Below, one piece after another: positions 1 to 5,515 of a stretch of DNA of 5,515 bases. The notes under the pieces were generated by a model, which was given only the letters and a program-made list of their open reading frames with translations, was not told the origin of the DNA and did no database searches. The stretch spans positions 1 to 5,515 of the forward strand of contig CAYVDH010000207.1 of the NCBI GenBank assembly GCA_964450355.1. The letters run 5' to 3'. The translations under genes and the position numbers were made by a program. Source of the stretch: CAYVDH01 sp964450355 (GTDB lineage Bacteria; Bacteroidota; Bacteroidia; NS11-12g; UBA955). Position 1 is the stretch's first letter. Each line of letters begins with the position of its first letter.

Positions 1-1
1 A

Positions 2-712
2 TTAATTTTTATTACTTATATCTATAATGTATCTAAATGCCCATTGCCACTTAATTTTATAATCTACAATACCTGCATTTTTTAAGATTTCAATCAATTC
101 ATTTTTTTTAAATCCCCTAAGCACAGAAAGTGGAGCATCGTTTTTTGTATAGCTCGATTTTGATAATAAATAAGTAGGTAATTTTATTCCATAATAAGCT
201 ATTTTTGATCTGTGTAAGTCATTGATAATAGCTCCAATATTCGCATGTTGTTTCACTATATTGAAAAACTCTACAAGCTCATTATCGGTAAAATGATGAC
301 AAAACAATCCAGCATGAATGATGTCTGCTTTATTGCCATCGGAAAACCATTGTTTGTAATCGCCTATTACAAAGTTAACTTCTCTTATCAATTCAGGGTG
401 AAATTGTTCAACATATTGCATTGCTTCTGGCATGATATCTAGAGCTGTAATTCTAATTTTAAAAGGGAATAGATGCCTTTTTTTTACTAATTCTATCAAC
501 ATGTCACCAGCACCAAATCCAATATCTACTATATGTATTTCATCGGATTTGATGAGTTTTATTTTGTTGTACAGATGTTTAAAACTCAATGGAGTTCCAC
601 CGGTTAACTTATTTATCAATTCAAGTTCTTTTAAATTAATTGATAATTCATCAAAATCAATTTTGTCAGAATCCATTAATTCTTTTTCGTAACTTCTTTT
701 ATTCAAGTTCAT
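2..712 (-). CDS. Class I SAM-dependent methyltransferase, partner of the type III PKS
   Basis: A complete 236-residue protein with a class I (Rossmann) methyltransferase fold. Motif I is VDIGFGAGD (residues 62-70), the SAM-binding glycine loop. LDI (91-93) carries the acidic residue expected to hold the SAM ribose, and HAGLFCHHF (133-141) fits the strand-4 region. The N-terminal part, with ELMD (11-14) and INKLTGG (33-39), resembles methyltransferases I know from beside bacterial type III PKS genes; this is from memory, not a search. Its ATG overlaps the stop of the PKS gene by 4 bp (ATGA), so the two are translationally coupled. The likely role is O- or C-methylation of the PKS product, as SrsB does for alkylresorcinols in Streptomyces griseus. 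The exact substrate is inference. No membrane segment or signal peptide is visible, so it is probably cytoplasmic. The stop codon lies one base from the window edge, so the next gene cannot be seen. Confidence 0.85.
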   Translation of the reverse strand: MNLNKRSYEKELMDSDKIDFDELSINLKELELINKLTGGTPLSFKHLYNKIKLIKSDEIHIVDIGFGAGDMLIELVKKRHLFPFKIRITALDIMPEAMQYVEQFHPELIREVNFVIGDYKQWFSDGNKADIIHAGLFCHHFTDNELVEFFNIVKQHANIGAIINDLHRSKIAYYGIKLPTYLLSKSSYTKNDAPLSVLRGFKKNELIEILKNAGIVDYKIKWQWAFRYIIDISNKN

Positions 713-1782
713 GCATTTAATTTAAATAAACATTGTTCTAAACTTAAACCCGGTCCAAAGGCTACAGAATAGCAATATCCATTATGACTTGCTTCACTCA
801 TCATTTTTTCTAAAACAAAAAGGATAGTTGCTGAAGACATGTTTCCTTCATTTTTAAGTATTTGATGACTAATGTTTAAATCTTCATTTTTTAATTCTAG
901 AGCATTTGCAAAAGATTGAATTATGGCTGGGCCTCCGGGGTGAATAGCATAAAAATCGATTGTTTCAATGCGATTGTTTTTTAATAGTTGATTAAAGGAT
1001 GTTTTGATGTTGTTTTTGATGTGTATTGGTACTTCGCTGTTTAATACCATTTCAAAACCATTATTTCCAATATACCAACCCATGTCATGTTTGCCTCCAG
1101 GAATCAAAGTCGATTGATAATCCAACATTTCTAAGTGTTTTGAATTAGTAATTTGATGACTAAAAATACAGGCACTTGCACCGTCAGAAAATAAATAACT
1201 TGATAATACATTGTCATCAGAATTGTCATCCCTGAAATGCAAAGAACATAATTCTACATTTACCATCAGAACCTTGGCTTCTTTATTTGATTTTATAATT
1301 AAGTCAGCGAGTCTAAATCCATGGAATGCAGCATAACATCCCATAAAATTAACAGTAAATTTTTGAGTATTTATATTTAATTGAAGTTGTTCTATTAGCT
1401 GACATTCAAGCCCTGGGGCGCTCATTCCGGTACAACTTATGGTGATGATATGGGAGATGTCAGATGCTTTTAAATTTGCTTTGTTCATGGCATCTTTAGA
1501 CACTTTTATGGCCATATGGATAGCTAATTCGTCATACAATTTCAATCTTTCTGAGGTAGTAGGACTGATGTACTTATCATGATATAAAAGTTTTGTATTT
1601 AATTCAACATCAAAATCAGGTATTTCAGAATTTTTATATTCTATGTCAGAATGATTGAATAAGTAATTTAATTTTCTTTTAGCAGTAGGATCTGATAAAT
1701 GCTGATTAAAGAATTGCTTTACCTTTTCTTTTTTTAATTTATACTTTCCACTTAAAGTTGATATGGCAATAATTTTACTCAA
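709..1782 (-). CDS. Type III polyketide synthase (chalcone/stilbene synthase-like)
   Basis: A 357-residue thiolase-fold enzyme of normal length for bacterial type III PKSs. The Cys-His-Asn triad is complete: C149 in NFMGCYAAFHG, H281 in YAIHPGGPAI and N314 in EGNMSSATILFVL. The family tail FGPGLSLEQ (342-350) and the segment SCTGMSAPGLE (116-126) are also present. Such enzymes load an acyl-CoA and extend it with malonyl-CoA without an acyl carrier protein, giving alkylpyrones or alkylresorcinols; the sequence alone does not tell which. The start appears to be TTG at 1780-1782. An in-frame stop lies 12 bases upstream of it, and the next ATG, at residue 90, would delete conserved N-terminal fold. 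The TTG overlaps the UbiA stop as TTGA. The gene may be annotated elsewhere as chalcone synthase or a FabH-like synthase. The GNMSSAT motif and Cys-His-Asn arrangement beside a UbiA gene and a methyltransferase gene favour type III PKS. Confidence 0.9.
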   Translation of the reverse strand: MSKIIAISTLSGKYKLKKEKVKQFFNQHLSDPTAKRKLNYLFNHSDIEYKNSEIPDFDVELNTKLLYHDKYISPTTSERLKLYDELAIHMAIKVSKDAMNKANLKASDISHIITISCTGMSAPGLECQLIEQLQLNINTQKFTVNFMGCYAAFHGFRLADLIIKSNKEAKVLMVNVELCSLHFRDDNSDDNVLSSYLFSDGASACIFSHQITNSKHLEMLDYQSTLIPGGKHDMGWYIGNNGFEMVLNSEVPIHIKNNIKTSFNQLLKNNRIETIDFYAIHPGGPAIIQSFANALELKNEDLNISHQILKNEGNMSSATILFVLEKMMSEASHNGYCYSVAFGPGLSLEQCLFKLNA

Positions 1783-2651
1783 AATAGATATTCACTTAAA
1801 CACAAATAAATAAAAAATACATTCAAAGAAATTGCGCCATTTATATTCACCTCCATAGTGTTTTTGTAGTTAGCTTCTTCTTTGTTTTTAAACGATTTTA
1901 TCATCCAATTGTTGAATAAAATAAACACTGGAAAAAAGGAAACAATGAACACAATTAAATGAACAGTAAACGAATCGAACCTATATAGCAAAAGCACCAT
2001 TGAAATAGCAATTAAAAAAAACATAATTGAAGAAAAAATAAAAGTACCTTTGATTCCCAATAGCAAACTCAATGTTTTTACCTTGTCATTTTTGTCTTGT
2101 TCATGTTGGTATATCTGAGACAAAGGATAGCCTGATGCGATCAATAAAAAACTCAAAACAATGGATATGATGACATTAAAATCAAATTGAAAATTGGGAT
2201 TTAATACACTTAGGCAAAGTATATAAATGACAGGGCCTTGAAACAGTGTAACTGTTAAAAATCCAATAATTGGATATTGTTTTAATCTTATTTTTCTGAA
2301 ACTATACAATCTAGAAGCTACAATGTAAGATAATAGTAAAATAAAAGGAATGATACCACTAATCAAATAAAGCGTTAGCAATGAAATTACATCGAGTGCT
2401 ATGCTGATATGAAACATCGATTTTGGGACTTTTGGTGGGTTTTCTATTCCTCCAATACTGCCCGTATCATTGTCCATATAACTGTTGTACCCATTGCTTG
2501 AAGGATAAATCAATAAATGCAACAGTATGAATAATACTATAAATGGCGATGAAATGTTGTCGGTGTTTTGAGCTAAGGCTAATAATGAAATTGGCATCAA
2601 TAGAAAACTGAATGGAATTCTTAAATGCAATATATTATGCTTAAAACTCAA
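1779..2651 (-). CDS. UbiA-family membrane prenyltransferase
   Basis: A 290-residue, strongly hydrophobic protein with about nine predicted membrane segments (roughly 11-28, 36-50, 84-100, 102-115, 128-150, 158-178, 203-223, 228-247, 272-288), matching the UbiA fold. The first Mg-pyrophosphate motif is NSYMDNDTG (56-64), with N56 and D60 in the N-x-x-x-D arrangement. The usual final Asp is not at +4; D62 is nearby. The second motif region, SQIYQHEQDKNDKVKTLS (178-195), keeps D186 and D189. The family moves a prenyl group from a prenyl diphosphate to an aromatic or other acceptor in the membrane. Beside a PKS, the acceptor is probably the polyketide, which is inference. The start is read as TTG at 2649-2651, 8 bp after the YceI stop. 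The first in-frame ATG (residue 19) would cut into the first membrane segment, and a stop lies 18 bases upstream of the TTG. The 3' end overlaps the PKS start. Confidence 0.85.
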   Translation of the reverse strand: MSFKHNILHLRIPFSFLLMPISLLALAQNTDNISSPFIVLFILLHLLIYPSSNGYNSYMDNDTGSIGGIENPPKVPKSMFHISIALDVISLLTLYLISGIIPFILLLSYIVASRLYSFRKIRLKQYPIIGFLTVTLFQGPVIYILCLSVLNPNFQFDFNVIISIVLSFLLIASGYPLSQIYQHEQDKNDKVKTLSLLLGIKGTFIFSSIMFFLIAISMVLLLYRFDSFTVHLIVFIVSFFPVFILFNNWMIKSFKNKEEANYKNTMEVNINGAISLNVFFIYLCLSEYLF

Positions 2652-2659
2652 TTTAAGTT

Positions 2660-3208
2660 TTATTGTTTTTTAAATATGTATTTAGTGATGTTTATATTGA
2701 TGTTTACATCGTCAGACATGATCCAGCTTTTAGTGCCAATACCATAATCTCTTCTGTTTATTTTTAAATTGGTATTGTATGTAAACTTGTCTGAAGTTTC
2801 ATTAACTGTTACATCTAAAGTCACTTTTTTAGTTGTTTTTTTTACTGTCAAATCTCCAGTAACTTTTAAATTGTTGCCTTTGCCTTTTTCAATGTTGCTG
2901 GATGTAAATTTAATTTGTTGGTATTTAGTTGCATCAAAGTACTCTTCTTTTTTTAAGTGCTTGTCTCTTGAATCAATGCCTGTATTGATTGAAGAAACAG
3001 TAATGGTGCCATTGAATTTGCATTTTTTTAAGTCAGTTTTGTCATAAACAATGTCACTAGTAAATGTTTTGAAATAGCCATCCACATTAATGCCTGCATT
3101 TTTTATTTTAAATTTAACATGGTTGTTGGTATCTTGATTGATTGATTTTGTATTGAAACTTCCAAAAAATAAAATGGAAATAATTCCTAATACGATGAAT
3201 TTGTTCAT
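2660..3208 (-). CDS. Secreted YceI-family lipid-binding protein
   Basis: A 182-residue protein of typical YceI length. Residues 1-17 or so form a signal peptide (MNKFIVLGIISILFFGS) with no lipobox Cys, so the product should be soluble in the periplasm or secreted. Family landmarks run in order: VDGYF (42-46), SINTGIDSRDKHL (73-85), FDATKYQQIKF (91-101), VTGDLTVKKTTKKVTL (116-131), INRRDYGIG (150-158) and SDDVNINI (165-172). YceI proteins form a lipocalin-like beta-barrel, and a Thermus member binds polyisoprenoid, so a lipid ligand is plausible. I chose the ATG at 3208 over an upstream in-frame GTG at 3235. The ATG gives a clean signal peptide and sits 1 bp after the preceding stop (TAACATG), whereas the GTG lies inside the preceding gene. 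Its place between an outer-membrane protein gene and a prenyltransferase gene suggests it carries the pathway product or a prenyl lipid. That is inference. Confidence 0.88.
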   Translation of the reverse strand: MNKFIVLGIISILFFGSFNTKSINQDTNNHVKFKIKNAGINVDGYFKTFTSDIVYDKTDLKKCKFNGTITVSSINTGIDSRDKHLKKEEYFDATKYQQIKFTSSNIEKGKGNNLKVTGDLTVKKTTKKVTLDVTVNETSDKFTYNTNLKINRRDYGIGTKSWIMSDDVNININITKYIFKKQ

Positions 3209-3209
3209 G

Positions 3210-3914
3210 TTATTTGAAAGGATTAAAAGTGACACCTAAAAATAACATGGATGCTTTGTACCTAAATCTGTCATTGTTATCTACTAATTTTTCAGAGGTA
3301 GTGTATTCTGTGAATGTAAAATCATAACCCAATCTCACACCAAATTTTTGATTGATTTGATATTTTAAATAAAATTCTGATTTTAATTGGCCAATATCGT
3401 TGTTGCCTACCAATAAAACATTTGCTGATGTTGGTCTAGCATTTGTTTTAGTTGGGTAATTGCCATTGTTAGCCGATGAAATGAATTCGTTTTTACAGCT
3501 AGGTCCAAATCCAAAACCTAAAGCATCAATATTAAATCCAGCACTTAACTTTTTAGATAATTGATATTCTATACTCAACAACACATTGAAAGACATAGAA
3601 AATGTTTCAAACATGAATAAGGTGTCAACCGTTTTATTGTCTGCAGCTTTTTTGGCAGGTGCTGTGGTGAAATTTAATTCTTTTCCACTAGCCAAAGAAT
3701 AACGCAAACCATAACCAAGTTTTAATTTTTTTGATTTAGTAACAGAATGGGCTCTATTCCATGTAAGTGAAGTTCCTAAAATGTCTTTACCTCCAGATAC
3801 AGTAAAACCAAAATATTGAGATGGTTTGTTGTTCTTAGGTGCAACTGAAATTTGAGAAAAGGCATTGTAAGATTGCAATGTAAATAAACAGATAATTAAT
3901 GGTTTTAAATTCAT
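3210..3914 (-). CDS. Predicted outer-membrane beta-barrel protein, function unknown
   Basis: A 234-residue protein I do not recognise as a named family. Residues 1-20 look like a signal peptide ending NAFS, with Q21 as the probable mature N-terminus. The rest alternates polar and hydrophobic residues in stretches that could be transmembrane beta-strands (about 48-55, 64-74, 104-118, 121-136, 163-171, 175-187, 191-204, 216-232). Turns are rich in Asn, Lys and Gly, and the protein ends in an aromatic-containing strand, LFLGVTFNPFK. This fits a small outer-membrane barrel of about 8 to 10 strands. It starts with ATG, has no Shine-Dalgarno sequence, and is the first gene of the operon behind a promoter candidate. 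It ends 1 bp before the YceI gene, so the two are almost surely co-expressed. A channel or lipid-handling role for the operon's product is possible but unproven. A generic PorT-like or OmpW-like annotation would also be compatible. Confidence 0.7.
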   Translation of the reverse strand: MNLKPLIICLFTLQSYNAFSQISVAPKNNKPSQYFGFTVSGGKDILGTSLTWNRAHSVTKSKKLKLGYGLRYSLASGKELNFTTAPAKKAADNKTVDTLFMFETFSMSFNVLLSIEYQLSKKLSAGFNIDALGFGFGPSCKNEFISSANNGNYPTKTNARPTSANVLLVGNNDIGQLKSEFYLKYQINQKFGVRLGYDFTFTEYTTSEKLVDNNDRFRYKASMLFLGVTFNPFK

Positions 3915-3944
3915 AAGTAAAAGAATGTTTGATAGTTGTTATAA

Positions 3945-3952
3945 CAAAGATA
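3945..3952 (-). promoter_or_regulatory. Candidate Bacteroidota -7 promoter element for the PKS operon
   Basis: On the minus strand this reads TATCTTTG, a perfect match to the Bacteroidota TAnnTTTG -7 consensus. It lies about 30 bases before the ATG of the outer-membrane protein gene, leaving room for a short leader. The -33 element is weak: about 18-19 bases upstream there is only a GTTTT-type match rather than TTTG. The eight-base match is short in an AT-rich spacer, so its location is the main support. Confidence 0.5.
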
Positions 3953-3989
3953 AAATAAAATTGTTGTTAAAACTTGATTAAGATGACAA

Positions 3990-4004
3990 TTAACTAATTG
4001 TTAA
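3990..4004. promoter_or_regulatory. AT-rich inverted repeat upstream of the operon promoter
   Basis: TTAAC and GTTAA are perfect inverted arms separated by five bases (TAATT on the plus strand). The centre lies about 57 bases upstream of the transcription start expected from the -7 candidate, a position suited to an activator site. It could also be a weak hairpin ending gatA transcription, but no T-run follows it on the minus strand and the stem is nearly all A:T. Chance is a real alternative in this composition. Confidence 0.22.
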
Positions 4005-4035
4005 TAAGATAAATTTAAGGAGAATGTGTGTAATA

Positions 4036-5457
4036 TTAACAACCAAAAGTTCGTGCTAAATTAAATAGCAAGTCTTCATTCAAAGGTTTTGACATCATTT
4101 GCATTCCAATTGGTAAATTTGTGTCATTGCTAGTGCTATAAGGAATTGACAAAGCAGGGATTCCAGCTAAGTTCGCTTGCACAGTAAATAAATCAGCCAA
4201 ATACATTGAAATTGGATCATTGCTTTTCTCACCTATTTTAAATGCAGGTGTACTAGTAGTAGGAGTAATGATGATGTCGAATTGATTAAAAATTTCTAAA
4301 GTTTTAATTCTAATTAAATTTCTTACTTTTTGAGCTTTGGTATAGTAAGCATCGTAATAATCGCTGCTTAATACAAATGTACCAAGCATGATTCTGCGTT
4401 TTACTTCTTTGCCAAAACCTTCAGTTCTGCTTTTTTTGAAAGTGCTTTCTAAGTCAGTTGCATTTGGACTTCTGTATCCGTGAGTAAGACCAGAAAAACG
4501 ACTTAAGTTACTACTAGCTTCGGCAGTAGTTAATACTTGATAACAAGGTACCATGTGCTCAAGATAAGGAAAAGAAATAGGTGAAACTTCGTGCCCTTTG
4601 CTTTTTAATTCATTGATGAATTTTAAAGTTGATTCACGTATTTCATTATCAAGCCCTGGATGTTGAATACAGTCGTCTATGTAGGCTATTTTTAAACTCT
4701 TATTGATTGGAGATTTTGAGAATTCATACTTTTCATTTTGAATCATGGTAGCATCATTCCCGTCTTTACCAGCCATTACTTCCATGATTAATTCCATGTC
4801 AGAAACACTGCTAGTAATTGGTCCAATTTGGTCAAAGCTACTTGCAAATGCAATTAAACCCCAACGGCTTACCATGCCGTATGTTGGGTATAAACCATAC
4901 AATCCAGTAAATGCAGCAGGTTGTCTTATGGAACCTCCAGTATCGCTACCTAATGATGATAAACACATATCTGATTGGACAGATACAGCACTTCCACCAC
5001 TGCTACCTCCTGGTACCCTTTCATTGTCTATGTAATTGAGAACTGGACCATAAGCAGAGTTTTCATTGCTAGCTCCCATTGCAAACTCATCGCAATTACA
5101 CCTGCCAATGATGATGACATCTTCTTGCAACAACCTCTCTACTACGGTTGCAGAAAAAAGCGATTTAAAGCCATTTAAAATCTTAGATGAGCAAGAAGAG
5201 TGATGATTTTTGTATACAATATTGTCTTTGATTGAAATTACCATGCCAGCAAGTTTTCCTGCTGTACCATTCTCTATTTTAGTTTGTATTTTTTCAGCTA
5301 AATTTCTTGCTTCGTCTGAATAACACTCTAACAAAGCATTTAGGTGTTTGTTTTTTTCAATTTGTTCGAGGTAATAATCTACTAATTGAGGTAATGTAAT
5401 TTTACCAGCTGAAATGGATTCTTTGATTTCAGAAAGGGATTGGAATCTTTTAGACAT
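4036..5457 (-). CDS. gatA: Asp-tRNA(Asn)/Glu-tRNA(Gln) amidotransferase subunit A
   Basis: A 473-residue amidase-signature protein. In the GatCAB complex GatA hydrolyses glutamine and passes ammonia to GatB, which amidates Glu-tRNA(Gln) or Asp-tRNA(Asn) in the cytoplasm. The Ser-cisSer-Lys triad is visible: K77 in SIKDNI, S152 in PGGSSGGSA and nucleophile S176 in GSDTGGSIRQPA. The spacing of 24 residues between the two serines equals that of Staphylococcus aureus GatA. The segments GRCNCDEFAMGASNENSAYG (118-137) and FDQIGPI (208-214) are also typical of GatA rather than other amidases. The ATG at 5457 starts MSKRFQSLSEI, close to the usual N-terminus, and lies 22 bp after an upstream partial gene. 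The protein ends FGC, some 10 residues earlier than usual; in-frame codons for YYTHSP follow the stop before a second TAA. gatB and gatC are not adjacent in the window. Confidence 0.96.
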   Translation of the reverse strand: MSKRFQSLSEIKESISAGKITLPQLVDYYLEQIEKNKHLNALLECYSDEARNLAEKIQTKIENGTAGKLAGMVISIKDNIVYKNHHSSCSSKILNGFKSLFSATVVERLLQEDVIIIGRCNCDEFAMGASNENSAYGPVLNYIDNERVPGGSSGGSAVSVQSDMCLSSLGSDTGGSIRQPAAFTGLYGLYPTYGMVSRWGLIAFASSFDQIGPITSSVSDMELIMEVMAGKDGNDATMIQNEKYEFSKSPINKSLKIAYIDDCIQHPGLDNEIRESTLKFINELKSKGHEVSPISFPYLEHMVPCYQVLTTAEASSNLSRFSGLTHGYRSPNATDLESTFKKSRTEGFGKEVKRRIMLGTFVLSSDYYDAYYTKAQKVRNLIRIKTLEIFNQFDIIITPTTSTPAFKIGEKSNDPISMYLADLFTVQANLAGIPALSIPYSTSNDTNLPIGMQMMSKPLNEDLLFNLARTFGC

Positions 5458-5479
5458 TTAAAATGTGGCGCTCTCGGAA

Positions 5480-5515
5480 TTATTTTTTTTCTTCTTCAGA
5501 TTTGTCTCTCATTCC
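5480..5515 (-). CDS. C-terminal end of an upstream gene, possibly TatA-like
   Basis: Only the last 11 codons are visible, reading GMRDKSEEEKK followed by TAA at 5480-5482; the start is outside the window. This is the only minus-strand frame open to the edge through this stretch. The highly charged Glu/Lys tail resembles the C-termini of small Sec-independent translocase subunits (TatA/TatE), which I recall near gatA in some Bacteroidota, but 11 residues cannot establish that. It ends 22 bp before gatA, so the two may be co-transcribed. Confidence 0.4.
   Translation of the reverse strand, partial: GMRDKSEEEKK

Noticed and set aside
245..692. Two plus-strand open frames (245-442 and 432-692)
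   Set aside because: They lie opposite the methyltransferase gene, which has clear family motifs. Their translations show no recognisable domain and look like antisense reading of an AT-rich gene.
709..1782. Flexirubin or aryl polyene (dialkylresorcinol, DarA/DarB) cluster
   Set aside because: Those clusters use FabH-like DarB with DarA plus type II FAS-like genes and carrier proteins. Here the Cys-His-Asn enzyme is a type III PKS, and no carrier protein or DarA-like gene is present.
2769..3047. Plus-strand open frame of 92 codons
   Set aside because: It is antisense to the conserved core of the YceI gene, with no recognisable motif; its hydrophobic look comes from the reverse complement of Lys/Asn-rich codons.
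3206..3235. GTG at 3235 as an earlier start for the YceI protein
   Set aside because: It would overlap the preceding gene and place nine extra residues before an ordinary signal peptide. The ATG at 3208, 1 bp after the upstream stop, is a better start.
3989..4005. Rho-independent terminator after gatA
   Set aside because: The stem is only six pairs, almost all A:T, and no T-run follows on the transcribed side, so it is listed as a weak regulatory dyad instead.
4745..5178. Plus-strand open frames (4745-5035 and 4975-5178)
   Set aside because: Both lie opposite the catalytic core of gatA, and neither resembles a known protein.
1..5515. Mobile element, CRISPR array, tRNA or rRNA
   Set aside because: No transposase, integrase, regularly spaced direct repeats, tRNA-like cloverleaf or rRNA sequence was noticed on either strand.

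Overview
The window is about 30% G+C with very AT-rich third codon positions. None of its starts has a recognisable Shine-Dalgarno sequence, and one promoter candidate has the TAnnTTTG -7 element. These traits, and the type of UbiA and polyketide synthase proteins encoded, point to a member of the Bacteroidota. I would not name a genus. Every gene I can support is on the minus strand, so the layout reads from high to low coordinates.

Right end (4036-5515): the last codons of an unidentified gene, with a charged C-terminal tail that would suit a TatA-like protein, are followed 22 bases later by gatA. GatA is the amidase subunit of the tRNA-dependent amidotransferase GatCAB. All three catalytic residues are present. 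The extreme C-terminus looks slightly short, and a readable in-frame stretch follows the stop.

Spacer (3915-4035): 121 bases between gatA and the next gene. It holds a perfect TAnnTTTG match and an AT-rich inverted repeat, and is the likely promoter region of the downstream operon.

Operon (2-3914, continuing off the left edge or ending there): five tightly packed genes. They encode a predicted outer-membrane beta-barrel protein, a secreted YceI-family lipid-binding protein, a UbiA-family membrane prenyltransferase, a type III polyketide synthase and a SAM-dependent methyltransferase. The junctions are 1 bp, 8 bp, a 4-bp TTGA overlap and a 4-bp ATGA overlap. Two consecutive genes (UbiA and PKS) appear to start with TTG.

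Working model: the PKS extends an acyl-CoA to an alkylresorcinol or alkylpyrone. The UbiA protein and the methyltransferase would then modify it by prenylation and methylation, giving a lipophilic phenol or quinone-like molecule. The YceI and outer-membrane proteins would carry or place this lipid in the envelope. Family assignments are well supported by motifs; the pathway, its product and the envelope role are inference. No RNA gene, mobile element, CRISPR array or long repeat was seen.
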